DNA of 64,000 bases from Blasia pusilla. Its lineage: Eukaryota; Marchantiophyta; Marchantiopsida; Blasiales. The notes below the pieces were generated by a model. The model saw only the letters and a list, made by a program, of their open reading frames with translations. It was not told the DNA's origin and searched no databases. How positions within the stretch are numbered: position 1 is the stretch's first letter; every line of letters starts with the position of its first letter. The stretch is from positions 16,182,001 to 16,246,000 of the forward strand of contig CM114273.1 of NCBI GenBank assembly GCA_050084515.1, in the 5' to 3' direction. Of this stretch, positions 1-13,775 are shown in pieces. The translations under genes and the position numbers were made by a program.

Positions 1-2210
1 AATTAAATTTTCACCTCAACTTTTGACGTTTTATTAAATTAACCTATATTAGATCACTTACAAAAAGACAATATCAATATTCAACACAACGATAAATTGT
101 CTATACTAGTCTATAAATTGTCTATAAATTGTCCATACTAGATATGTATAACTACTACAAAACTTTATAGATGCGAAATAGTCTTTGGTCCCTTATAAGC
201 ATCATATTTTGCTTTTATTTTACTCAATTCATTCATAATCCTGTGCATATTCACTCTACAAAGTTGATAAATGCCAAATGGTCAATTATACACTTGGACA
301 AGCAACTAAAACATGCTATTACATAGAATTTCCCTTCATAGTGAGCTACAAGAGTTAAGACTTGCATGTAGTTTTATGTAGACTCATCAATAGCCAATAT
401 CAAAGATGGTACTCTTCACTCTTCTTTGTAGATTGTCATATTAATTTTTTTTTCCAATTGTAGTAATGTTATTTGTAGTAACTTTCCTATTTTGTTCTTT
501 GTAGTGGATTAGCCATTGTGCTTTGCCATGGAGATATGTATAGGTGTTGAAACGTGGATCTCATAGCATGAGTTCTTAACTTTATAATTTTTTTTAAGTT
601 TCACGACTAAAACATTTCCATTGCAAATTCACATTCCTCATTGTTGAATATTCTTCCTCATTGCAATACATTCTTCTTATCCATGAGACTATGACATGTC
701 TCCATAATTACACAAGAGTTCCACATAGTATTATCCCACCACAAATACTCCATAATTTGCTACATAATAATAATACCATACTTTTTTAGTTTAGTAGTTT
801 AGTCTTTGTTTAAATGGACGATTCTTTGTCCATCAAACACCTTCATTTATGCACATTTGTTATCCTATCTGGCACAGTCATTGCTCCATGTGCATGTGTT
901 ATTATTTTAACAAGGATAGAAAATTTCAATTTTGGAACCGATTTTTTTTTTTTTTTTCGTTTCGATCAAACATCACAAGAAAAAAATTAGGACAATTTGA
1001 TCGTTTCATCATTCTAGCTCCATATCATGGAAATTAATTAATTAATTAGCTATATTATTATTAGAGACATTCATCTCGAGGTGCTAAACTCAAAGGTTCA
1101 TACTTGAAAATTTTGACCAACGTGAGCTTGCCATTTGTCTTGATGTATCGAAGATCACTCACATATCAATTTCGGGGGTCAATTGAGTTTTTTTAGGATA
1201 CCAAAAAATAATTGAAACTCATCATTTCTAACTTATGCATTGCACATCATTGGCTAGTTAGAATTTACTCGTAATTTTGTTGCCCATGTGATGCACTGGG
1301 TGAGATGATTGGGAATGAAAAGATTCATATATGTAGGATGATGATGTGAAATAAGCGGGCACACGGTGAATCAAGTTCAATCTTCAAAAAGATGACAAAA
1401 AATAAAGAAAGATATATGTCTAACTTGGCTCAAGACAAATTTTCATATATTTTCCTTCGTTAATTATGGAAGAAAATAATTTATCCCTTTTCCAATCCCC
1501 ATCAATAAAGAAGTAAAAGAAAATCACTTATTTTGATTTTTTTCCAAAAGGAGGGATTAATTTTTTCTCCCAATCTAACTTGCAAATTAAAAATAATATG
1601 TCTTCCATTATTTTGAAGAATAAATCTTGTCCCATTAGTGTCCTATTATCCTGTTCATTTTTTCCCAAAAGGAAAATTATTCAAAATTAAACTTCTTTTT
1701 TTTTCATAATTTTGTTGGCATGAACCTGATTTTAAAAAAAAATTTCAAATGAGAAAAGATAATAAAAATGAAAGGGACTCTAGAAGATTTCATGGGGAAA
1801 GATGTTTGCATTGAGTTAATTATGATTAATTACAACTTCTACAAGTTCTCGTTATTTTTGTCATCTAGACTATCCATATGTCATATACACGTGTATGTTA
1901 ATTATTTTTTTCCCACCCGTGGAAAAGAAAATAATTAACTTATAATTATGCACACAATAACTAATATAAATTAAAAATAAGTAAAAAGAATTATTAATTA
2001 CACATTAGTATAAGATAAAAAAAACTTCACGATCTAATTCCATGGACAAATAGGTGTCTAACGCCCTTAATAATGTGATTTCAAAAAATTAGAACATCGA
2101 AATTTGTGAACTTGTACCCTAACCATTAGGAGGCAGCCGGATTAGTTATAAGAATTAGGCATTGTTAATTGATTTAAAATATTTTTGTGTTTACATTAAA
2201 AAACTTTGAG
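1..2210. other. AT-rich intergenic spacer
   Basis: This stretch is very AT-rich, with many homopolymer A/T runs. I see no coding region, RNA gene or clear element boundary. A segment near 1855-1925 (motif CATCTAGACTATCCA) resembles one near 29318-29385, so part of it is probably old dispersed repeat. Base composition changes sharply near 2210, where GC rises towards the first gene. Confidence 0.6.
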
Positions 2211-3809
2211 AAAACAACTTTTAGTGTGCACGAACATGCTGACTAGTACGACGAAAGACGAGTTCATACTTCCGAGTTGTACAAGTTTCGGTCGGATTAT
2301 ACATCTGGCGGGAGCCAGCTTTAAGTAGCGCCACATCGGATCGAACTTCCATACCCTCCCTGTACTGGGCCCGTAGGACGGCCCCCGTTTCAATCAATCA
2401 ATTACAACGATCCAACCCGTAAAAGGCCTCTACGGTGGGGGCTGGAGGGGAGGGCGTGAGGTGGTTTATATGGCTCTTTGACTAGACCTTTGGCGCCACT
2501 TCTCTCTGAATGTGAACTTTCAAGCAGTTCGAAACTAGGCTTGTCGAAGAAGCTTTCATTTACGGGTGGTTGGGGCCCGGGTAAGTTGTCTACGGAGGTG
2601 CCGGAGCTTGGAAGAGTGCGCAGAGTATATCCGACGTCTTCCTTTCTCTATCCGACATATTCAACACTGGCGTGAATTCTCCATGGCTCCTTACAGCGTC
2701 GAGTTCTCCAGGAATTAGAGGAAAAGTCTGTCGAATGGACCTAGGGAGATCTAAATGGCAAGTGTGCGTTTTGAGAGTCAGTGTTGTGGAATTGCAGCTG
2801 AGTGGTGTGGACCATTGTTTACATACACCTACACGATGGTAGTGTGCTGGTCGCTGTTAAATGCTCTCTAATCCGATGGGAAATACCACTAGTTTCGAGT
2901 GCTCTGCGGAGTGTCACTTTGGCTTATGACCATCTACTGAATTGTGATCTCTCCTGGCTTGCATCATTAGCCGAATTTAAGAATGGTTTGATACCAGACC
3001 AGAACGACCCTGGATGACCTCGCGGCCTTGGAAATGTGCCAGTCAACTTCTTTCCAAACAGAGTAGTAAAGCTTTGTGAAAATACGTGATGCTTGGATTC
3101 TTGCCTCTGAAGATTGCACTTTGCTTTTAGAGTTCATGCTGGGAACTGCACAAAGGATATCTGGATTGGTATGTATCTTGAGGTGAAGCCATACACTGGT
3201 AGCACCGCAACGTATCGTGACTTTTCGTCAAATTTCTGTATCGGTGGCCGCAGCTTGGGCACTTGTGAACCGCTGCAAGTGTTTGGAGGCTGTAGCTTCC
3301 CAACCAGTAGCAGGCACAGTCGATGTAATGACTATATGCCAGCTTGTGATTGTGGTTATGTAGTAAACTTCTGAGATTGCCTCTGCGGGAAAGCCAATGG
3401 TTGGTCATTGATGTAGTGTTTCATCAGTGTACCCGGACTTTGGGAACAGTTCCTGAGCATGATTGGAATTATCAAACGTCGGACCATTGTACCTCAGTGC
3501 TTAATTGTTGGTTTTCTCGGCTACTACGTTTTCTTGCAGGTTGTAGATGCGTCCGGCGGTGGTCTGCACTTATGGCTGCAGTGAAGGATCTCGCCAGTCC
3601 AAGTACTTCCCCACTGCTTTATGGAACTTAGAGCCTTTCAAACTGAGAAGACTGCTATCATGATAATATAATGGTCCTCGCCTCTTTCGAAGGGTATGTT
3701 GTGAATTCCCAAATAATCACAGTGCTCTCTGGGCGGATCGAGTTCAGACGATTCGATCTTGGAACGGACAGCTCAATTGAGGAGGATAGTTGTGTGAAGA
3801 CAAGCTGCC
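2211..3809 (+). promoter_or_regulatory. 5' flank and possible 5'UTR intron of RTEL1
   Basis: This is moderately GC-rich sequence directly upstream of the RTEL1 start codon. I find no recognisable protein in either strand. A strong donor (GTAAGTT at 2581) and a strong acceptor (TTTTCTTGCAG ending at 3539) could bound an intron in the 5' untranslated region, leaving 3540-3809 as the untranslated part of the exon that carries the ATG. This is inferred only from splice-site strength. No TATA box stands out enough to call. Confidence 0.35.
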
Positions 3810-6800
3810 ATGCCTAATTACAAAATAGCAGGAATCAATGTGAATTTTCCATACGATGCCTATGACTGTCAACTGGTTTACATGGAGCATGTCATTCAGT
3901 CGCTGCAAAAGGTATATTGAGTGCAAAGCCAATGAAGACGAACTAATAATGGTTGTGCTCTGAAGTGTATGGGGAGGGGAGGGCATTTCTAAAAGTCTGA
4001 AAAGTTCGTCAAGAGAAAGGATTTGCTTCTTATGTGAGATTGAAAGCGTTCTTATGTGATGTGGTCTTAATTACACTGTGATTTCATACAAGGAATTGAA
4101 TGGCGGGATATTCCGTGTAGGTTTTGTGGAACGTAGTAAGTATAATGCTCTCTAACTCAGTGCGCGTCGCTCAGGGTTGCAATGCATTGCTTGAGAGTCC
4201 CACGGGCACTGGAAAGACACTCTGCTTGCTCTGCGCAACGTTGGCCTGGCGATCCAGTCTCAAACCTACAGCAGTTGAAAAGATTGGAGAAGCAATTGGT
4301 AGTAAGAAATTTGCCGATTCATCTCAAGAGTCTGAGAAGCCAAGAAAACCCACGATACTGTATGCTTCCCGCACCCACAGCCAGCTTCAGCAAGTCATTC
4401 GAGAGTTGAAGGCGACGTCATACAGGTCACAATTCTCCTCTCTGTACACCCCGAAGGAGTATGATAGTAGGAATGGTACTTCAGTGGTTTTGGTTTACTA
4501 ACTGCTATTCAAAGAAACAGTTCCAGCGTGGGAAACGCAAATTGAGTCTGTTTATAAACTTTCACGTACAGGCCGAAAATGATCGTGCTTGGGTCTAGGG
4601 AGCAAATGTGCATCCACAAGGACGTGCAAAAGCTACGAGGGAGAGTACAGAATCTGGCATGCAGGGCAAAATGCAAAGAACGCTCATGCCATCATCAAAA
4701 TCGTGTCCCTGGTAAGCAATTTGTTGTGTTCCGTTTCCGGGGTAATTGCTTCTTTAAGACAAAAATAAGATTGTGAACACCGTGCAGTCATGATCAAAGA
4801 AGAGTGGTGAAAAAATTTAGCAGCATTGGGCCATGAACTCCTGAAGAAGTTCTCCGACTGTGGCGGGTCACGTTTAAAGTGCTCCCGCGATCTCGCGTCT
4901 AAACGTACGGCTCACTAGACCCCTGTTGATGCAGACTATATGAACGCGCATCCAGAAATTGGCTTGGATCCAATTGACATCGAAGACCTTGTCAACATCG
5001 GGAGAACAGAAGGACCGTACGTTGAAGAATTTCATCTGACTTTGGACGTGCTTGTTTGAGCTGCATGTTTTCTTACTTCCCAAGGTCGTAAATAGCTTTT
5101 GAAAAACTCTATCTCCGTGCATCCTGTCTATTCTGAATCGTCAGTATCCTAGCCGACCACAAGATTCACAACTCTAATGAACATGGGGAAGGTTTGATTA
5201 CTCTATTCCGGAATTGTTGGGCAGTTGTCTTGACTTGGACTCGCACTACTGGACCCGATCTTAAAGAATCAAAAAATCAATATGGCGAATCCAGTTTACA
5301 GATAACGAAGTTGGACTTGCAAGGACCAGATGCCTGAGTGGAATGTTTAAGTGCCAACTTTTGAAAATTTGAGTTGAACATTGTGCATTCGTATTCGATT
5401 TACCAACTGGGTGTCAATTTACCCACTTATGAAAAACCTCTAGCAATCATGGTTTAGGTCATACGTAGCCTGTGTGACCGAGCACAGTTGTGCGTTGCAG
5501 GTGTCCATACTATCTCTCACGTGAACTCCACAGCACAGCAGATATAATATTTCTACCGTATAATTATCTGGTTGACAAGGAAAATCGAAAATCCCTCACA
5601 GGAATTGTCTGGGAGAAAACTGTTCTTATTTTTGACGAGGCTCATAACTTGGTATGGTCCAAAAATATTCCATTTTCTCCATTTTCTTGTTCGTGTATTT
5701 GATTTGTGGAAGGTATTTTCTGTGTCCGTAGGTGGACAGATTGAGCCTTCTTATATTTCTGTTTATGGCTCTTGATTTATACTCATTCATTCATGAGAAC
5801 CTATCAAGTGTCCTATTTTACGAGTAAGCCGTTCTTGTGGAGTCAACAGTTGTAGCGTCTGCTTACAGATCTTTTAGAATTTTATCTCTGACCTTTTTCC
5901 CTGTAGGAAAGTCTGTGTGCAGATGCAGCATCATTTGATCTACCTGCATCACACTTGACAGCATGTATATTAGAAGCAAGGCAGTGTGTGGACCTTGCTC
6001 TCTCACACCGAGGCAAAGACAATGGTGCTGATGCATCAATCGATCCTGATAACTTTGCTGTTCTTAAAGGTAGTTGTGGAATCCATTTGTGTGTTTTCTG
6101 TTTGGTATTCTATTTGGTGCTACATGTTAAAACGTGCATGGTGGGTGTGGGGTTGGTACATTTGAGATGGTGTGTCTGAAAATGACTTCCGAACAGCAGG
6201 CAACTATAAAATTGTAGATCAACTTAGATATGCCTTCTTGAGTGATCTACATTATGATCTTCAAATAGTAGCTGCCATTTATGAGAATATACTTTCATGT
6301 CTGTTACTGCTTCTTTGGACTTCGAGATTATGTCTGGCTTCATATCTTGAATCAATTATCCTGCAGCTCTTCTGCTTGAGCTCGAGAAGAGAATCAATGA
6401 GGTATCCATGGATTCTTCTGACCTCGGCTTTACTCGTCCGGGTCCATATATATATGAGTTTCTGGCTGCTATGAAGATCAACTGTGAGACAGCAACAATG
6501 CTTATTGATACTATTGAGCAAGCTACCAGCCTCCTTGAAGATGGTATGCTTGTACCCTCTTGTTTCTAACTATGACACACACAGTTTGTTCTTTAATTTG
6601 GTTGCCATGGGTTTAGTGGCAGTTTGTTTCCATTACTTATATCATTGCCTGACTTAAGGAGATCTTAGAGCTTGACGTTGAAAGTTTTAGAATCTTCAGA
6701 GTTTGATAATATCAGTATTTGAGCCAGTTAACAAACAGATTTCGGTCTTCCAGTCTGTAAGAATCCAGTTCTGGCACCATAACTGTAGTATCTATCTCCA

Positions 6801-9800
6801 GCTTCTCTAATAATGGCTAAGTGACGCCTATGTCAACAGGTTCACTCACATACAAAAATTCAAGGACCTATCCTGAAAGAATAAATGGAATAGCATACCA
6901 TATCGTGTTATCCGAGCATGTCGTTCATCTTCTAGATCTTCTTGGACTTTGTATTATGAATACTAACTCTTTGTTTTTAATGAAATAAATCTGCGCTGGC
7001 CAAATGACAGAGGCTGCCACAGGAGCCCTAATGCAGGGAAGATTCTCTGGGACTAATTGCAGACTACATTCTTTGAGAGATGCTCTAAACCTGATTTTTC
7101 AGGGAGCTGATACAACTCATGCCAAGTTTTACAAGGTAGGTTAACTATGGAGAGGGCTGTGCTTGGACGAAATACAAGAAAATTTACTGTCTGCTCTTTT
7201 CTTCTGTTGTACACTTTTGGAATCTTTTCTTGTTCTCATTTCAAAAAGTAGTAGCATTTGTTTTCTGATCCACCCACAAGTGTTTTAAGCCATAGATATT
7301 CTCTATAGATAATGGGGCTGCTTGTTTGCTTTTTTCACTTCAGGGTTTTGAAATTTCCTTGTCATCTACAGAGTGCACATATGATAATTGTATTTATGCT
7401 TCTAAACATGCTCCATGTATATTTAAGGTTGACAAACATGACGAGTAAGCTTTACTCCGAATGAATTACTCAATGAACGGTTAGTAATTTGTGATACTTG
7501 AATTGAGTACCTATAACCCAATGATGCCATGCAGATGCATATCCATGAGGTTCGCAATAAAGATGGAGATAAAGGAGGTAGTAGAGGTGTGTAGTCATCT
7601 CCAAGCATATATTTTTGTCTGGTACAATGGAGTACATTTAAGCTTGAAACATCTTCCATCTGCTTGATCACTTTCAATTTGTGTAAAGGTGCTGGAGGAA
7701 AGGCTACGAGTCGTACACTGAGCTGGTGGTGTTTCAACCCGGGGGTTGCAATGGAGGAATTTTCCAAACTGGGTGTTCACTCTGTTATACTTACATCAGG
7801 AACATTAGCTCCTCTCGATTCCTTTGCTATTGAGCTTAAGCTGTAAGAATTCTATCTCTGCTTTTCTCTGTTTGCACGAATAATTCTTGAGACTCACTTT
7901 GTTGGGGACAATACACTCTTACGATAATACAAATCACAACAAAGATGGAGAAAAATAAATAAAAATGCAGAGAGGACAAAGAAGCTCTAAGCCACTCAAT
8001 TCTAATTCCTTGACTTTTAAAAATTGAACCCTTGTTTTAGTTATGAACGTCTCATCAGGAAGCTATCCTTGCTTCACTACACAGAGATCTGCCCTCATAG
8101 CAGTACCCTAAAGGAGGTGATATGGCTACTAGGTCAGGGAAGATGATTCTTGGATATTTCGTAAAAAACAATGAAGTTAGACAATTAAATACAGAGTGGA
8201 TCCTCAGTCTGGGTGGAGAGGATTGCATTCTTGTATGAGCATTTAAGGCAAGGGTTAGAAAATTATGAATGAGTGTAGAAAGATTTTTATTCTTTGTATG
8301 TTCATAATCATTTAATGGACATGTGTTGGATTCTGAAACAGGCCATTCAATGTGAGGCTTGAAAATCCACATGTCATAGATAGCAGCCAAATATGGGTAG
8401 GAGTGGTGCCTTTGGGACCATCAGGGCGTCCATTGAACTCATCTTACAAGACACGAGACAGTCCGGAATACAAGTTGGAGCTGGGAAACACAATAGGTAT
8501 TGTACTATTATTTTAAGTGTACCCATTGGATAAGCTTAGATTCCTTCTCTCCATTGTGAAGATATTCAATCCAATGTATTTTGGCTCAGTTTGGGCATGC
8601 CCTGTGGCCCACTAAACTCTTGAAACACTTTGTGCAGTTAATTTTGCGCGGATTGTCCCAGATGGTTTGCTAGTGTTCTTTCCTTCTTATCATCTTCTCA
8701 ATTCTTGCATTGATGCCTGGCAAGCCCTGGTACGTTTCAAGCCTCTTCAGCATGCAATACTGTTTGTCCAAGCTCCTCAGTGTGCACACAAAGAAGATTT
8801 GAGAACTAAGATATGGATCTAGTAGTTCCAGCCTCCTGCCTTTCCTGCTTTCAAAACCGGTAAAACTGATCATGTTTGCAAAATGGACCAGCCCCCTAGA
8901 GCATCAGTCTCTTCGACAACTGTATGGGAGAGGATCTCCAAGTTCAAACAGCCAGTGGTGGAGCCAAGAGAATCAGCTTTATTCAATCAAGCAAATGAGG
9001 TAGTGTACTAGTTTAGCTTATAGAGTTTTGTTATAATTTTGAAGCCTACTTAAGACTACAACCTTAGCCCTGATTTAAATATTTTCTTTCACTTGGTGGT
9101 TAGGCCGTAATCATATTCCATGGAGTGAATGTTCACTTCATGGAAGTTGTAGATAAACATGCCATAACATTTCTTCAAAGCGAAAAATATTTGTCTACCT
9201 TAAGTCAATGGGTAATTCACTTAACTAGCATTCACAACCGGTTCAGAATTCAGGGACTAGGTATCTCCTGGTCGGCAGTCACAACAGATTTTGTAAAATG
9301 GTGAAAGGAGGAGCTAGGGAATTGTGAGTCTACTCAGGCCACAGGAGCAATTTTCTCTCACTGCCCTAGCATTTCATGAAAAAAATTTGTAGCCAATGAA
9401 TACTTCCAAGTTGGTTCTTGAGGGTTGTAGTGTGGAAGATGACAGGTTCTTCTTTTTGTTGACATGGTGGGCAGACTTTCAGGGCCAAGTTGTCTGACCC
9501 ATCTTCAACTGGCGCCATTTTCTTTGCTGTCTGTCGAGGGAAGGTGTGTCTATTCCTCATTCCTTGTGTCCTGGTGGGATTTCCTATCTATGTTAGCTGG
9601 AAAACCCTCTTTGTAAATTGCATTAGCAGGGTCTTAGCTTCTTCAGTAGCTTACAATGCATTTTAGGTCTGTTACCAAGATTGTGCCTTGTGGTACTTCT
9701 ACACCAGGGGTAACTATGGTGCTTTCAGAAGTGAACTTTATGTATTTGCTGAAGTCCTAATTATCAATTCTGTTTTTGGGGCTTGTGGCTCTTATTGCGA

Positions 9801-12800
9801 AAGACCTATCACAAACTATTGGAACTGTGATTGTACAGTTAATGGCAGTTGTATTTTCCAGGTCAGTGAGGGCCTGGACTTCGCAGATCGGGCTGGCAGA
9901 GCAGTTGTCGTGACAGGTATACCATATGCAATGAAAACAGATCCCAAGGTGAGACTTGTTTCTTCAATGAGATAAGTCAATATAGTCTTTTGGTTTAGAA
10001 GTTCAAAGCATGTGCAAGTATAAAAGTTTCAACAAGGATTTTTTTTCCAGTGATGGCCCTCAGAACTAATTTGCCACCAGTCTGTATAACAGGTTCAGTT
10101 AAAGAGAGAGTACCTTGATGAAACAAATCATGCAAATTCCAGCAATTCAAAGGTATGTTGAACCTTAACATACCTTAGCATCTTCATACTATTGGTTGTG
10201 ATTATCTGTTGGAGATGGCCTCTTTAGGAGCTAACTTCTTGAAGGAAGCAATTCAATGTCAAGAAAGGGTTCTTGAGATTAGTTTTAGTTTTGGAGCTTA
10301 TGAGAGTTGAGGTAAGAAGTGTGGATAAATTTCTGCCTCACTTTGACACATTTCTATAACAATCTTATGTTCTTGATGTCAAGCTGTCGTATTTCACTTG
10401 AAGTGATTAGTACCTCTCTGATAAACTAAATATAGTATTGATCAATTTGTGTCCTTTGTACACAGGGTTTGGCAGGTGAAGAATGGTATGTACAGCAGGC
10501 TGCAAGAGCTGTCAATCAAGCAGTTGGCAGAGTAATACGCCATCGCAATGACTTTGGAGCTATAATTCTTTGTGATGAAAGGCATGAAATCTCCTTTACT
10601 CTCTGCTTGAAACAATTGGCTATTTTGACACATCATATGACACTTAACTGTGCCACCAAAGCTTTTCCCGTGTCTCATTTTCAATGAATTTGGTCTCCAA
10701 TAGTTGATGAAAACAACACCCTCGATAACCAGAGTTGCATCAAAGTTATTTGACTCAAACCAACCAGAACAATAGCTGGCAGATGAATGGAGTCAAGAAT
10801 GGGTAAAAGATGTCTGTTGCGTGTCACAGGGACATCGTGTAGCAAGAACATGCTGATGAATGATGTTTCTGGTAAGGATTCTGTATTTTTGTGAAAATCC
10901 TTCTGCTTCATAGTGATGAATGGATCATGTTAATGTAATTGCAGGTTTTCACAAGTGCGCTCTCAAGGTCAAATGTCGCTTTGGTTGAGACCTCATATTA
11001 AGGTAACAGCTTCGATCTTTTTCACATCGTCGCCTATCTTATTGAGCAGTATCTGTAAAAAGTGCACAAGATTGCGTCTCTTTTTTTCTTTATTAAAATT
11101 CTTGTGACTAACCTGCTTTGAGGGCACAATCTGAAAGTTTGGAAACCCCCTTGCACAGTGCTACTCAAAATTTGGGGATGCAGCTTTCACTCTTACAAGG
11201 TTCTTTCGAGATAGGGCAGTTGTCGACTTGTCTGCAATCCCTTCTCGTCATACCAATGATATGAGTACTAAGGTGATAGATCCACCTCTGGATCATGTAC
11301 CGAGATTCTTTGAAAGTGGTAAGCATCTATTAATGTACCTTTCACTAGCCCAGGCACTTCACATTATGTTTCGAGAATTTCATAGTTTGTAATTTGTGTA
11401 CCTTACTTCAAACATCTTGCACTGAGCTTGTAACATGCTTCTTCGTCTTCTTTACTACTTTGGGGCAGGTAAGACAATACAAGGAATTAATTCAGGGGGA
11501 ATTCATGTCAAACATTTCAGTGAACCTGTTACGAGAGCCATAGACCCATCTACAGATCCCAGTTTTAGCCTTTTCCAAACTGGTAAGATCCTGTTGATAG
11601 GCATAGACCTTGCATGGAGACTACAGATCCAAGCCTTCATGGGTCTCGTGGTCTGTGTAGCTTCTCCAAGCTCTCTTTCACAAACGTTGTGCATACTGAT
11701 GGAGCAATTTTTCCTGCGCAAGCTATTTTGGAATTTGTTCGATGATGTCAGGTTGGATTCAATTGTGCAGGAGCTTTCAAAGATTTTGATACCAAACACG
11801 TCCACCAAGATGGGAAAAACACCGACTTCTTTGCTAGGAAAACAACCATGACTTTGGTAAGTTCAAACCTGGCGGTCTTGATAAAATCTGTTGGCCTGTC
11901 AGGTCACCTGACATCCTAGAAACAAGCTTTTGTTTGAAACCTGAAACTACTCAAACCAGTGGGAAGTAAGAATCAGGCATACAATTTATGTACTAGGTTG
12001 AACTTGGTAAAGAGAGAGAGGAGACAAAATGGACCTTGTTTGCCGTTTTTGCCTTTTACATGATATATCTGAAAGTTGATAAAGTTGATCTTGTTTGCCC
12101 CTTGTTGCAGGGTCAAACTTCAGCAAGTACTAGTTACGGAGCAGGGGACTCCGCTAAAATAAGCAGAGCGGCAGTGAGTAGTACCAGAATCAACAATCAG
12201 CCCTTAAGCACTTTGTCTATCATTTCAGCAAACTGTGCAGTAGGAAGTAGTACAGGATTTGTTCGTGAATCAGACAGTGGAGTGGCCAGACAATGTGTAC
12301 AAGGAAGTTTAACTTCAATCAAACGACAATTCATTCAGGAGCCATTTGAAAAGCCTTGGAGTTTGAGCAAACATGTGAAGACTGATCTTACCAACCAAAA
12401 TACTCTCGGAGAAGAAAGACAAATGGACTCTAGTCTTCAAAATAGTGATACATCCAGAGTTAAAAACAGAAGTGAGTCAGCACCTGGTGAATGTGGGGAA
12501 GGAGCTGTTGGAGGAAACCTACCAGCAAAGCCATGTTTGAAAATTTGCAAGAACCAGGGTCCCCATGCTGGGCAAGTGCAACTGGACCTGCACTCAAAGG
12601 CCCAGCCAAGTGCTCAAAAGGTCACCAAGGCGTTTGCTGATGGAAAAGAGACAAACGCAGCCTCTTTTTTACAGGAGGTGTGCCATACATCCACTTCGAC
12701 TTGGATTCCTTCACTCCAAAATATGGAAAAGAGTTGCCAGGGTTACATCTTCAAATGCTTTCATTACTAGTTTCAATCTGTGACAGAATCTTCAATTGGA

Positions 12801-13775
12801 AGCACCCAGACAAGACTCTAGACTTTTATGTAGGACAGACTGGACAAGCTGTCCAACATAAATTGTCATAGCATAGCTGCATAAATTGTGAGTTAGAGAC
12901 TAGATTAATTTATTTTTTACTGATTGGTTATCGTTTAGTAATCGATTGTCAGGTGCTTAATATCTTATCTAGTGCTTTGAACTGGTCATCAGGTCAAAGC
13001 ACATTTAAGTATATTGGAGTACAGCCGGTTTCGGGATTGTATGAAAGGTCTAAAGAATCAAGTTATGAGCATGGCCACACTACTGGAGGCAGTCACCAAC
13101 TTATTTTCTGCTCCAGAGCGTTTGTTTCTCTTACGGAGGTACTGCATAGTCAACTCTTCTCTCCGGCTGCATACCTGCATCTCTTCAGTAGAAGAGAGTG
13201 GTACACTGTTGATAGGTTATGTGAAAAAGACAAGTAGAGAATGATTCTGGCAGTTAGGGAAAATACGAAACTGGAAAATAAGTTATTGATGCTGTTCATG
13301 ATGAAGTTATCTTTCCTAATATGTGCTGCTGTACAACTTTCCCATTTCAGATTTGGTGATTTTATACCTACCCAGCATCGGAAACTCTATGAAGAGTTCT
13401 TAACTGCAAAATGCGCAGAACTGGAGTGTCAATCTGGTAGGAGCTCGGATTCATATCCAAGCATCTTTATCTTTCATGAATACGGACACTCGTGTTTAAT
13501 GTTAGGTAGTACAGACACATGGTCAGTCTCTAGTAGGCTATGTCGTTTTTAATCATACAGATTATTGAAGATGTTCACCATGAGTCAACTAGCAATTGTT
13601 GCGGATTTCTTAACTGATTTTTGTGTTAAACGTACTTCTGTAATTGTCATGAACTATGTCAGGGCCTCCCCTGGATGCCAACCCTAAGGCTGAGGAGAGT
13701 GCACAGATCTGCGACGAAAATTCTCTCAAGTCACTTTTTACTTCCAAAAGTAGGAAATCGATTGGGAAGAAGTAA
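3810..13775 (+). CDS. RTEL1: RTEL1-type iron-sulfur DNA helicase (25 exons, complete)
   Basis: This is an SF2 helicase of the XPD/RAD3 family. Known RTEL1 proteins are 5'-3' nuclear helicases that unwind D-loops and telomeric T-loops. I joined exons 3810-3911, 4175-4425, 4572-4711, 4935-5016, 5501-5651, 5907-6069, 6367-6543, 7011-7135, 7535-7577, 7689-7842, 8342-8496, 8638-8729, 8892-8999, 9475-9543, 9862-9948, 10093-10152, 10466-10581, 10945-11002, 11159-11318, 11469-11582, 11771-11856, 12111-12677, 12993-13138, 13351-13436 and 13663-13775. They sum to 3405 nt (1134 aa) with no frame conflict. Visible motifs are Walker A TGTGKT (residues 44-49), Fe-S cysteines near 131, 148/152, 157 and 193, DEAH (237-240), VSEGLDF (605-611) and QAVGRVIR (671-678). 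A Ser/Gln-rich linker follows (about 832-1020), then a harmonin-N-like helical domain from 1021. The start MPNYKIAG matches the usual RTEL1 N-terminus. Intron 17 uses a GC donor. Exon edges are my manual calls. Confidence 0.93.

Noticed and set aside
9101-9260. Possible extra RTEL1 exon reading [12 protein letters not shown]
   Set aside because: The true continuation (FFAVCRGK) is found at 9475-9543 with correct phase; inserting the other stretch breaks the conserved order.
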